64,000 bases of DNA, taken from Calliopum simillimum. Its lineage: Eukaryota; Arthropoda; Insecta; Diptera; Lauxaniidae. The stretch is taken from the NCBI GenBank assembly GCA_951812925.1, contig OX638370.1, positions 1,636,001-1,700,000 on the forward strand, in the 5' to 3' direction. The notes beneath the pieces were generated by a model, which worked only from the letters and a program-made list of their open reading frames with translations, made no database searches and was not told the DNA's origin. Positions 25,046-36,512 of this stretch are shown here, piece after piece (position 1 is the stretch's first letter; each line of letters opens with the position of its first letter). The translations under genes were made by a program, and so were the position numbers.

Positions 25046-25776
25046 TTTTTTTTTTGGAATGATGATTTTTAGATACCTTTGTTTTAAGGAAATAATACTG
25101 CAAAAAAATTGTCCAAAAAAATTTATTTTTATACCCTAACCATAGATATAGAAAAGTATATATATTCTTGATCACCGTCACCTCCTGAGTCGATATAGCC
25201 ATAAACGTCTGTCTGACTGGCTGTGTGTGGAATTAAATTTTTTGGGAAAACTGAGAAAGATAATTCAATCAAATTTGGTACACTCCCTCCATCGTCAAAG
25301 TTAGCTCTTGGGATTGAAAATGTATTTTTCACAAATATGCAACCTAAATACTACGAATTGTTAGCGAAAGCTCTGAGCAAAAATTGGGCGGATTCGGATA
25401 AGAGGGCGTGGCACCTCCCATATAAGCAAAAGCTTCAAAACGCTATACTGAAAGCTTTTTTTGAGATATTCACACTCAATTTTAATCAAACACTAAGGAC
25501 TATAAATGCAAGCCCTAAGCCCAAACTGGGTAGTCTCGCAAAAGAGAACGTGGCGCCTCCCAAACTATAAAATCATAGTGCTTCTCAAACTGTGGAAGGA
25601 CGAATTACTTCAGTCCTCCTTAAACTGCATTGACACAGCCTTTGTCAAACTATGTCAAAGCTTAGGAGGCGAACTTGCTGTCGCGTGCGACAACGACGAC
25701 GACTGAAAACTATTTTATATAATAGAAAGATTTCCTTATATCAAAGGTATCTAAAAATCATCATTCCAAAAAAAAA
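25046..25776. mobile_element. Palindromic element with HINE copy D in the loop
   Basis: Positions 25046-25092 and ~25730-25776 are inverted copies (47 bp with few differences). Both carry GGAATGATGATTTTTAGATA followed by CCTTTG and a poly-T/A outer edge. The loop is occupied by HINE copy D plus ~160 bp of GC-richer DNA (25568-25725) of unknown origin. Confidence 0.6.
25130..25568 (+). mobile_element. DINE-1-like HINE, copy D (3'-truncated)
   Basis: It begins TATACCCTAACC and has the TATATATTCTTGATCACCG and GAGTCGATATAGCC block, a short CTGG remnant, and AAAACTGAGAAAGATAATTC. Only about one and a half ~142-bp units follow (GAGGGCGTGGCACC near 25402). The 3' GTGTAGGGTAT, GGCC hairpin and CTAGT end are missing. 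Confidence 0.75.
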
Positions 25777-25921
25777 TATCAACTTTGGGTTTTTTATATA
25801 CGAGTTGGGAAAACCTTGGCCTGCTGGTATTCAAAAATTTTGAATTGAATATAGTATGTATAAAACCACACAAATAATTATTATGATTTTTTTAATGATC
25901 GTTTAAAAGTATTCTTTTGTC

Positions 25922-26152
25922 ATATCGCTCATTTACTATAAGAACGGCACAAGTCAAAAATCTCGATTTTGCACAAAATACGTTTAAAGTTTTCAATTGA
26001 AAAAGTTATTTCGTTCTCAAACGGGGACCGTAAATGACATTAATATTAAATTTTTACACAATATGAAGCATCATATAACGAATAATTTTGCGTCATTAAC
26101 TCAAAATTCGCATTTTTTGTGTTGTGTCGTTCTTGTACTGAATGGGCGATAC
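25922..26152. mobile_element. Palindromic MITE
   Basis: About 30-bp imperfect inverted termini: ATATCGCTCATTTACTATAA at the left mirrors TTGTACTGAATGGGCGATAC at the right, and pairing continues through AGAACGGCACAA and its partner. The total is ~231 bp with no coding sequence. The target duplication is unclear. Confidence 0.6.
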
Positions 26153-26539
26153 CATATTTTCTTTTAAAATTTTCATTACGCTTAAGTTAAAACACAAATA
26201 AAATAACCCCCCGGTCATCATTTGCTGCATATAATTAACGCATTACAATAACCATTAATATAAAAATGCTTTATGTTATGTATGGAGCTCAACTTTATTT
26301 CCAACTTTCCCATTTACAACATTTGCATATTCAAATGAAAAATTTACCAGCATTATAGTACATCGTATGAAACTAGCGTTACGCACTGTTGCAGCAACCA
26401 TTATACAAAAAAAAAAAAATTGTTCTCAACAAAAGTTTGGCAACATAACTTTCAAAATGAAATTTTTTTTCCACCATACCACACATGTCCAATGTTATAT
26501 TTGATTTTAAAAACTGCACACACACACACATATTATTAA

Positions 26540-27059
26540 CCCATTTTTGACGCGCTAACGATTTTTTTAAGGAATTTTTTTTTTAAAAAACTTCTACGTT
26601 ATTTAAGAATTGAATTGAATAACTTCAAGACTTTTAGTATCCAAATGACATAGCTAAAATTAATCCCATGGCAGTGACAAGAGTATAGATAGTCTGAAAC
26701 TGTTCTGATAGGGCAAGAGGCTGTACAATAGATCTTTTCGGTCGCAGTACAATCCAGAGCGTTTTAAATAATAATAATGAAAAAGACTTTCAGTAGTAAC
26801 GAAACTAGACAAGACAGGCTTTCCAGTATCAAGTGACGCCAAACAAGAAAGAGCGGTCAGTTAAAGGTTTTTTGTTAATTTCTGACACGGCTTGTATGTA
26901 ATATAAGTAGAAGTCTAACGATACATGGAAATATACAACGAAAATTATTATTATTTAAATTCACAAATTCGTGTAGTTATTTTTTAAAGAATAAACGGAA
27001 TGTTTTTTTTATTATTTTCATTGGTTGGAGTCTGTCATCTCAATGCGATCGCTCAAGAG
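26540..27059. mobile_element. Possible TTAA-flanked element
   Basis: TTAA|CCCATTTTTGACGCGC at the left and GCGATCGCTCAAGAG|TTAA at the right are similar when one is reversed. This would fit an old piggyBac-like MITE of ~520 bp. The termini are diverged and the interior is anonymous, so the call is weak. Confidence 0.3.
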
Positions 27060-27592
27060 TTAAAGCATAAAAGATTTTCTAGACTATTTCAAACTTATGC
27101 ATCTGAATAATAAGATTTAATGCCGCCGATTGGCTAGGTTTCAAACTAAACGGTTACTTGACAGCACAGAATCGCAACTATAATTTCAAATGAAAAAAGA
27201 TTTATGACGTAAAGAGAAAGTTTCACGGGCACGATGCAATAGCAAAGTTAATTGTCGAAAAAGTGTTAAAATTTTCATAACAATGGCAATGGAAGCCAAG
27301 TTTTTCATGGTAAATAAAAAGCGCAAATTAAAATTGTGGAGAAATGTTAAAGTTTAGGACATTAACGCTAGAGATTTGAGCACGGTTGCTTTTGTTATAT
27401 GTGCTATCATTAATTTAAAGTTGCTTAAGGTCAAAAGTCATAAAAGATTTGCTGCATCTATCTGCCCAATTACCTGTTAAGTTTTATGTATGAAAAATAT
27501 ATTTGACTAAACTTTTCAATTAAAATATTTGTCTCAAGATTTAGATAAGTTCGACTTGCGCAAGAACGTGTAGACGTAAGCATAGCGCTGGA

Positions 27593-27737
27593 CATTGGCG
27601 GATCCAGCATTGTCAAGAGGGGGGGCCGATTGACTACATTTCTAGATAATAACAGAATGTTTTCAAAATCTTTACATACAATTTAGGTTTGAGAGAGGGG
27701 GCGATCGCCCTATCGTCCCCCTCTGGATCCGCCACTG
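27593..27737. mobile_element. hAT-type MITE with 8-bp duplication
   Basis: A 145-bp element with termini CATTGGCGGATCCAG and CTGGATCCGCCACTG, flanked on both sides by GCGCTGGA (27585-27592 and 27738-27745). The 8-bp duplication and CAGTGGCG-type terminus identify the hAT superfamily. The interior is G-rich then C-rich and folds on itself. It is probably a fairly young insertion because the duplication is exact. Confidence 0.85.
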
Positions 27738-27745
27738 GCGCTGGA

Positions 27746-29645
27746 GCTCTTAGATAAAGTTTGTTTTTTGTGACTTCCACGAATATGAAATTGTTCAATT
27801 ATACTCAATTTCAGTAGCAATTCAATTTCTAAAAAAAGTAACAAAGTGACAGTATGTATGTTGTTTTTATATCTATGTATATGAAGACAAATTGAAATTG
27901 CTACAAAAAGGCAGAGTGTACATATGGTATTTTATTTGTTTTTTCGATTTGAATATATCATTTGTTGGTTAACTATGTAGTAATGAACGTACGTACTCGT
28001 ACTTATGTATATAAAATCAAATTTCGTGTTGACATCATCAGGTTGGACTCATACATCAAGCATCTCTGTGCGCTTTCGCAATATGACATAATTTTAATTC
28101 CAAATTTTACTGCTTGGCATTTAAGAGCAATTCAATTATTGTTATATGTTAAATAACGCTCAATTACAGAAACCCTAAGAGCTTCTTTCTATGTACTTAA
28201 ATTGTATCATTTTACTTTTCTTCAATTGAGCGTTTTTAAAATAAACTGCTTTGCTTTGTTTTTAATATTTCTTGTTTTTTTTTTTATTTCCTGACCCAAA
28301 TTTTCAAAGACATGCAAAATTGAAATGAAAGCAAAGAAATATTTTGTCTTTTCGCATTAAACCTTTGTTCATGAATTTTCCCATTATTAAAGTAATTACC
28401 TTGAAGTTCATCATTCAACTCATCTTTACAGAAATCCGCAATCCGCTTATTAAAATTATTGCTTTGAAAAAAAAAAGAAAGAACAACCTGAACTTGTTTA
28501 GCGGATGTGTGAAACTCAGTTATTAACACCAAGTCAGATGCATCTTAAAGTTTTCTGCTTCTCATCTGATGTATCGACATCTTCGCTGCTCTATCCCACA
28601 AGACTGGAGATATTATACCTGTACAGTGGAAAAAATGAAGAGATCTTTTTTTTTTAAATAATTTCTTGCTATTGAAATGGTCAAGATCTTAAATAAAAGC
28701 AGAACTCAAAGAACACTGTGACTTAGTGAGGATGTGAATTTCTTTAAAGGTCTCAAAATTTTCAAATTTTGTCCAAAAGGAATTTAAAGAGCAACTTTAC
28801 CAAATTTCCATTTTGCACCGCTCATAAACTGCCCATTCAAGCTGCGCAACTGCTAGAATTTAAACTCTAACTGTAAGTTTTCAAAATTCTGCAACTTTCT
28901 TAAGCACACACTTAAGTATAAACATATTATGTACTGCAGCTTCATCACTATAATTTTAGCCTTGTCTTTTATTTTAAAAGCTTCCATTTTTCTTCTTCTT
29001 ATCTGCCATTAAACTTAATGTTTTTCTTTTTCAATAAAATCTGCAAACTTCCTAAGCAAAACTGCACATTGTCATCGTTAAACTACCAACTGAGCAACTT
29101 CAACTAAACGTACTGATGAAATCTTTTAGCGGAGGTAAGTACCCAATGAGCTGACGACGCTGATGCTAACGCCGCCACAGACAATGATCTGATGATAAAA
29201 AATTGACAGCTATTGCAATTGGAAGAAGTGAACGGATTTGGTGCAAACAAAAAAAAAAGAATATCTAGCGCACAATGACTGGGACATGTTGGAAGCTTCC
29301 TTCAAAATACTTAGTACGAAAAGTAAGAACGGAAGAAAAGTTTAGATCAGGTGCTTACCTACAAAAATTGTTTAGGGATCCATCTTGTAAAAATGTCAAA
29401 GAAAATTTCGTACATTACGCTTAGAATTTCTTAATATTTATCAGATTTTGGGGGTTTTAAATAACTTAACACCCCCTGATGTACGTACGTAGATTGTGAA
29501 GCCTTCACGAAAAACTGTTTTGCAAATTATTGCCTTCATAACGTTAATTGTTAGCTTATCTTCAATGGCAATGACAATTTAGTATGAACGCCTAATGATT
29601 AGTCAGAAAATTATTTTAAAAAAATATTAAAAGCTTCTCAACTAC
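27746..29645. other. Non-coding stretch
   Basis: No domain-bearing ORF, RNA gene or clear repeat. The opposing frames near 28284-28532 appear to be chance. Confidence 0.45.
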
Positions 29646-30150
29646 TGAGGCGCTGCGAACAATAACGCCTAAGTGGACTTAGGGCGTTTTTGCTCCCATC
29701 GCTTTTTTAAAAAGTTTGGATCCTCAAATATATGTGTAATTAATTTCAACTTCCAATTCCGATCACAAAATGTGGTAGAGTAATATGTATATAGTGTTTG
29801 AAGAGTTGTGTGCAAGAAGGGCGCAGTGCGATTTGGGGCGTTATTGCATAAATCAGTTTCGCGGTAGGAAAAGCGGTTTTTACTCAAAATCAAGGTGCCT
29901 AAAGAAAAAAGTGTATATGGCAAAAAATGCTTAGAATTGTCCAAAGAATACGTTTGAAAATTTTATAATTTTTCAAAAAATTGTTAAAAAAAAAAATAAC
30001 CAAATTCACACGCATTCTTTGAACAATTCGAAGCCTTTTTCGACATATACACTTGGTCTTGAGTAAAACTTAAAATTATTTACCAAGTGCAAATTTAGAT
30101 ACAAATGTATGCATGCATTTTATAAAACTAAAATTTTAAAGAAATAATGA

Positions 30151-31085
30151 ACTAGTAAGGGTGGTATCTTTGGCCTGGCCAAAAACTAAATACCCTACAC
30201 TGTATTTCAAGTATATTATTAGGAGAGTATAAGAACAAATGGCTTATATGGGAAGTGCCACGCCCTCACCTCCGAGCTTACCTTGATTTTGCGTAGAGCT
30301 TGCATTTACTGTTCTGAGTGTTTGAGTAAAATTCGGCTAGGTTTTCCTTAAAAAATCTTTCAGTATAGCATTTTGAATGGGAGGTGCCACGCCCTCTAAT
30401 CGTACATCGCCTACTTTACGCTCAGAATTTACGATTAATGTTTTTCGTGTTTGAGTGAAATTTGGTTGGATTATCTCAAAAAACACTTTCATTATATAAT
30501 TTTGAAACATTTGCTTATATGGGAGGTGCCACGCCCTCTTGTCCGAGTTTACCCAGATCCTGCGTATAGCTTGCATTTATAAATCCGAGTGTTTGAGTGT
30601 AATTTGGTTGGGTTATCTCTAAAAACGCTTTCCGTATAACATTTTGATACTTTTGTTTGTATGGGAGGTACCACGCCCTCTTGTCCGAATTCGCCTAGTT
30701 TTTGCTCAGAGCTTATACTTACTTCCCTAGTATTTATGTGTATTTTGCTTCTGTTATTGCAAATAATGCTCTTATTATTGCATTTTGAATATATTTTTTG
30801 TATGCGAGGTAGGCGTGTCCGTTGACCGATTTCGCTCATTTTTAATCCCCCGAGCTAACTTTTACGACGGAGGCAGAATACCAATTTTCATTGAATTATG
30901 TGCCTCAGTTTTCCCAAAAAATGTATTTCCACACACACCCAGCCAGCCAGACAGACGGACATGGCTATATCGACTCAGGAGGTGACGCTGATCAAGAATA
31001 TATATAGTTTTCCATACCTGCCACGCCTCCTTCTCTGCGTTACAAACGGAAGGACAAAGTGAATATACCCTAGGTGTAGGGTATA
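30151..31085 (-). mobile_element. DINE-1-like HINE, copy E
   Basis: Minus-strand copy running from ACTAGTAAGGGTGG, TTGGCCTGGCCAA and ATACCCTACACTG to GGTGTAGGGTATA. GCCACGCCC marks four units near 30256, 30387, 30529 and 30670. The first is shortened by a small deletion, and the rest keep the ~142-bp period. A short CTGG tract is present near 30945. Confidence 0.8.
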
Positions 31086-31147
31086 AAACCACGCATTTTT
31101 AAATGATTGAGGTTAAAGTATTTTTCATTCCCCTCATTTAAAAAAAA

Positions 31148-32172
31148 ACTAGTAAGGGTGTAAAATTTGGCCTGGCCAAACATTAAATACCCTACACTGC
31201 AGTATTTTTAAAATTTTGCTCATATGGGAGGTGCTACGCCCTCTTGTCTGAGTTCACCCAGTTTTTGTTCAGAGCTTGCATTTATAGTTTTTAGTGTCTG
31301 AGTGAAGTTTGGTTGGATTATCTCAAAAAACTCTTTCAGCATAGCATTTTGAAACTTTTGCTTATATGGGAGGTGCCACGCCCCCTTGTCCAATTTCACC
31401 GAATTTTCGTTGAGAGCTTTCATTTATGATTTTTAGTGTCTGAGTCAAATTTGGTTCGAATATCTCAAAAAACACTGTCAGTATAGCGTTTTGAAGCTTT
31501 TGCTTATATGGGAGGTACCACGCCTTCATGTCCGAGTTCGTCCAGTTTTAGCTTAGAGAGTGCATTTGTAGTCTTTAGTATTTGAGTGAAGTTTGGTTGG
31601 ATTATCTCAAAAAACTCTTTCAGTATAGCATTTTGAAACTTTTGCTTATATGGGAGGTGCCACGCCCCCTTGCCTAATTTCACCCAATTTTCGTTGAGAT
31701 CTTTTATTTATGATTCTTAGTGTCTGATTCAAATTTGGTTCGAATATCTCAAAAAACACTGTCAGTATAGCATTTTGAAGCTTTTGCTTATATCGGAGGT
31801 GCCACGCCCTCTTGTCCGAATGTGCTCAGTTTTTTTCTCAGAGCTTGCGCTAACAATTCGTAGTATTTGTTTGTATTTTGGTTGCATTGTCGTGAAAAAT
31901 ACTCCTAAAATTGCATTTTGAATATAATTTTTATATGGGCGGTAGGCGTGTCCGTTGACCGATTTTGCTCATTTTCAATCCCCCGAACTAACTTTGACGA
32001 CGGAGGCAGTGTACTAAATTTCATTGAAATATCTTGCTCAGTTTTCCCAAAAAGTGTATTTCAACACACAGCCAGCCAGCCACCCAGCCATACTTTTCTA
32101 TATCTGCCACGCCTCCTTCTCTGCGTTACAAACGGAAGGACAAAGTGAATATACCCTGGGTGTAGGGCATAA
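31148..32172 (-). mobile_element. DINE-1-like HINE, copy F
   Basis: Same orientation as copy E and only ~60 bp from it. It begins ACTAGTAAGGGTG, has the TTGGCCTGGCCAA hairpin and ATACCCTACACTGCAG, then five ~142-bp units (GCYACGCC near 31233, 31375, 31517, 31659 and 31801). It ends in GGGTGTAGGGCAT. The block with TATATATTCTTGATCAG is deleted near 32095. Confidence 0.8.
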
Positions 32173-32455
32173 AAATATTAAAATCAGAGCAGTTTTGCCG
32201 TTTCCCAAGCAAAATGCTGACGTTACTCCAGTGATAGTCAAATGGATTTATGCAATAACGCCCTATAATACAAATTTTTCTTCTTGAATGATTCTGTCAA
32301 CATCTGTTAGCGGCAACCATTTACTCATTTTGTTAGTGTTGATTAAATAAATTTGTTTTCCAGGGCTAAAATGATGGTTTGCTTTTTATACAGCATTTAG
32401 AAACTTTAAATTGAAATGCCATTCTTCGACTTAGGACGTTATTGCACCGCCTCAA

Positions 32456-34920
32456 TTGTATTCTAATTTGGCGGACAACGATGAAATTCTGACAATAGAT
32501 TTTTCTTGTCATAAGCACTTGGTTTCTTAAGTTTTATTCAATATCTAAAAAGAAATTTTTGAAAAACATTGAAATAAAGAAATTCACACTGCAGCGCTCA
32601 TTATAGTCCCACCCAGTATTACTCGCAAAACCAATGCACCTAACTTGATTATAAGTAGCGCAGTTTCTTGCTCTTGCTACGTCATTCATAAAACTTAAAT
32701 GAAGTTAAAGTTGTTGAGTCAATTCGTTACACACCAAATAGCTGTGTTTATAGCTCAATAACCGCATCGCAGCAAGTTTTCAAGACTTCCTGCGTAACGC
32801 CAATTGTAATTTCAATAAAACATCAGCATTTCAGATAGCAAGAATTTCCTGTTTGATGCGAAAAACTTGCGTTTATTTTGTTCGATGTTTTTTTTTTCTT
32901 TTTTGGGACTTGAACTAGTTTTGGATGCTGAGCACTTGACGAGCTTGCAGTCTTTTTATCAGCGCTAAGAAAGTTTCTCACGCTTTAAGTTTTGAAAAAT
33001 TGATTTTCTTGCAAAAGACATGAGAATGGGAATACTTAGCAGGCGATTTATCGAAAAAAAATATTTCTATCAATAAATAATAGCTATTAGAGTTTTTTGC
33101 ATTTAAGCCTGTCCATTTAACTCATTACGCCTAGACGGCGTACATTTACTGCGATTTTTGCATCACCAGAGAGAAGGTGGTCAATTTCAGCGTCAATTCA
33201 TATTTGTAAAGAAGCTGTGATACATCATGCGGCAGAAGGTGTTAACTGTGAAGGTTGGATGAAATCAATGAATATAAGCCATGTCTGTCAATATTTTGTT
33301 GCTGATTTTTAAGATAGCGGCTCTTCAAAAATGTAAAAAAAAATTACTGTAATATGTGGTAACATAGTGTCTGCCACCTATTTTAAAAAATTGTGTAAGC
33401 TTAAAAACTAAGGTAAGCAAGCGGCAGACATTTTTCGTGCTGCGTTTTTATATTAATTTTTTTCTTAATTCTTATGACATAAAAAAAATTATGTGATCAC
33501 ATAGTCATGTAAAGATAACATCATAAGGAGTGAAAAAACAAATTTTTGCCATTCTGATATTGCTGCAAAAAACAACTGTGATTTTGTAAAAAATGTAAAA
33601 AAAAAATAAGTATTTTAAGTTAATTCAACGTGTCTGCCGTTAAACATAATAGTTCTCTCGAATGTCCTGAGCATGAAAATACAAATGACAGACGCTTGAC
33701 GTGCTGATTTTTCAAAGACAGACGCTTTTTAGTATATGGCCATAGGCCGGAGTATACTCTGCTATGGAAATGCGAGCCAGTCTCAGTTAAAATTAGAATA
33801 TCTCCTAAGTTGTATGGAAAAAACTTCTGAATCTTTTTTATAGGAAATTTTCAGAGCTACAAAATTGCCATAAGTCATTTTTCTGTAAAAGTAACATGAA
33901 CAAAATATTTGCAACAAAACTGTTTTTGTGACTTTTGGCCTCGAATAAAATTTAATTCAGAAATTGTAAAAATGATTTATGATTTTATGATAGATTGCAT
34001 TTAACTGTTGCGTCTTCGGAAAGTTCGACTGCAGACTCCGTATTATATAAACTTTAAAAACAAAACTCAAAATCAAAGTATATGGGTTTTTTTAAGAAAA
34101 TCGTTGCATTGCACAAGTACATAGGAGTGGAAACTATTGAGCACAGCAACATGTTGACAGCAACAAGTTGAGGTCTTCTTTGTATTCATTGCTAAAGGTA
34201 ATTACTTGATGCATCTTAATATGCTTTCTCTACATTTAAGACCTTGCTAAGACACAAACCGAAGTTATTGCAAATATTAATCAAAACTTGCGCGCTTTTT
34301 CTTCTACTGCTGGTCTTAATTAACCTGCATTGTTGTAAAGTGATTACGTTTTACTTCTTCTTGAAGTGGGTATCTATGAATTTTTTTCAATTTTGATTTA
34401 TCCACCCTAAGATACGATTATCTCAACTAATGATGTGTGTTATTTTGTTGCTGTTGCTGTTGTGTCAAAGAGTTGAACGATCTCTTTGGTGGACGTTGTT
34501 GTTTGATTGTGTTTTTGTTATTGCAGCTGATGAATCATTCATTGTTTGTTTATTTGCTTATAAGCAACATAGAAAATAATTGGGTCAAACATTTCACCAT
34601 TTTTCACCGAGAGTATCTGTGTGTGTGATACGTGCGCTGCTGCGTTTCACATGCAGTTATGAAAATAGAATTGAAAGAAATAAAAAGAAAAAATCCATTT
34701 ATTTTCTTCATAAATCTCAGCATAACTGAGATGCATCATAAAAACTATAATTTTTCTTGTTCTTGTTTGTTTTTTATCATCGTTCCCCCAGTGCACAGTG
34801 GACTTTTTAGTTATCTATTTGAACAAAAATTGAAGTTCAAACTGTGTTTCATGCAAAGTTTTCAAATTTGTTTATTCGTGAGTGTTTTCGACATTTGAGC
34901 CGTTAATTATAAAATTGGAG
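32456..34920. other. Non-coding stretch
   Basis: No gene is recognised. A segment near 33840-33900 resembles the interior of the 11734-13259 element (TTATAGGAAATTTTC followed by an AGCTA-containing run). GCGTCTGTC-type short repeats occur near 33640-33730. Confidence 0.45.
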
Positions 34921-34957
34921 CAAGTCCAAAACGAGGCAAAAGTAATACCTCATTTTA

Positions 34958-35224
34958 ATTTTTTTTGTTTTTTTGGAACAGATGATGATTAACATTATTA
35001 GCTACCAACAATGAAAATACATTGATGGTTGGAGCTTACTGTTCAGTGTTTTTGAGTAAAACAACAATAAAAACACAAAAAACAAGGCAAAAATACATAT
35101 TTTTTTTGCTTTTTTATTTATGTGTATTTTTGCCTTGTTTTTTGTGTTTTTATTGTTGTTTTACTCAAAAACACTGAACAGTAAGCTCCAACCATCAATG
35201 TATTTTCATTGTTGGTAGCTAATA
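34958..35224 (-). mobile_element. Near-perfect hairpin, possibly retroposed
   Basis: TTAGCTACC...GGTAGCTAA (34998-35222) encloses two ~101-nt arms that are essentially identical inverted copies around a short loop, so it is a very young or conserved palindrome. TA on each side would fit a Tc1/mariner-type MITE. A wider exact direct repeat, AATACCTCATTTTA, also lies at 34944-34957 and 35225-35238. Read on the minus strand, the insert starts at the hairpin and ends in an A-rich tail just before the second repeat. That is the pattern of LINE-mediated retroposition. Both readings are kept open. Confidence 0.7.
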
Positions 35225-35238
35225 AATACCTCATTTTA

Positions 35239-36098
35239 TTTAGAATCGAACTACATTCATAAGTCGAAAAAAAAATAGCACTTGTACATCAAAACGTTGT
35301 GAGTACGTTTATGCTGAAAAATGCCAAACTTTATTATGGTGTTTCCAAATTTTAGCTATTAAAATTAGTGTTGCTTAGGCCAGAAATATATATAGCAACC
35401 CACTTATTTAAACCACATAAGAATTTTGGCGAGACCGATCATGTTGGTGTAAGCCCCTCTCGCGAGCACCGTGATAGAAATATCATATGAAAATCTACTG
35501 TATTTTTATACAAATTTGTTTTGTCAACAACAAAATTAGAAATATTCAGTTTTCTTTTTTGTTATTCGCATTCAGTGTCTGCTTTATGGGGCGTCGTCAA
35601 CCTCCTCGTTTATACCCCGCGCGCCTTATTGCTTTGTTTTTATTGTTGTCATATGTTGCAGTTGCATGACAAAAACATTTTTTTTTTTTTTTTTTTTTTT
35701 AATTTTACTCTCACTAACTCAGTCACTCGTGCCATCCAACCAACACAACACTTGGTTTTGTTTTTTATTTTTGTTGTTCGCATGCTTGTGGTGCATTTGA
35801 TGTCATGACAACGCCCGTAATGCAACATTGCAACATGGCATTGCACAATTTTCTTGATTTTCTCCTTTGAAATAAATGCGACAAACGATAAGTTTTAATT
35901 TTAGATATGAATTTGTCTAATTTATAGTCACTTAATGAAATAAAATAAAAAAGCGCACGGTGGGCGAAACCCATTTAGAAGCATATAACCTACATTTCGG
36001 TGAGAATATAGTTTCGGTGGCACCAAATTTCAACAGAATTAGAGCACTGGTACAGGGGTAAAAATAAAAACAAAAATTCACAAATACCCTTCTTAAAT
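35239..36098. other. Non-coding stretch
   Basis: No gene is recognised. A long T run lies at 35679-35700. Confidence 0.45.
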
Positions 36099-36512
36099 CG
36101 CCGGTGCTTACGAAGACTATCTCTTCTTTAAATGCGGACAAGAAAATCCTTTTTTTCAAACTGCGGCGAAAAAGATCTTTTTTTGTGCGAATGCGGAGAA
36201 GAAAATCACTTTTTACAAAATGCGGCGAAGAAAATCACTTTACAAAATGCGGCGAAGAAAATCTCGCTTCATTCGCTGCGATTTTAAGTGAAATGTTTTT
36301 TTTTCGTAACTCGTCGAAAAGTATTCACTAAATAAAGAGATTTTCTTCGCCGCATTTTGTAAAAAGTGATTTTCTTCACCGCATTTTATAAAAAGTGATT
36401 TTATTTTCTTGGTAGCATATTACAAAAAAGATTTTTTTCGCCGCAATTTCAAAAAAAAAGATTTTCTTCGCCGCAACTTTTGGTTGGAAAATTTTCTTCG
36501 TAAGCACCGGCG
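36099..36512. mobile_element. Foldback element built of ~28-bp tandem units
   Basis: Termini are CGCCGGTGCTTACGAAGA and TCTTCGTAAGCACCGGCG-type sequence, flanked by AAAT on both sides (a 4-bp duplication). Each arm is a run of tandem units of the type AAATGCGGCGAAGAAAATC in the left arm and its complement in the right arm. Arms made of tandem repeats are the hallmark of foldback elements. There is no coding function; the long plus-strand frame here is a by-product of the repeats. Confidence 0.75.

Larger units (their letters stand above)
29646..32455. mobile_element. Palindromic element holding two tandem HINEs
   Basis: The outer ends are inverted: TGAGGCGCTGCGAACAATAA near 29646 against TTATTGCACCGCCTCA near 32440. 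A second inverted block is GGGGCGTTATTGCATAAAT at 29834 against ATTTATGCAATAACGCCC at 32241. Inside the left arm, 29900-30060 carries the GCTTAGAATTGTCCAAAGAA core seen in the palindrome at 1172. The central loop holds HINE copies E and F. There is no coding capacity. Confidence 0.6.
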
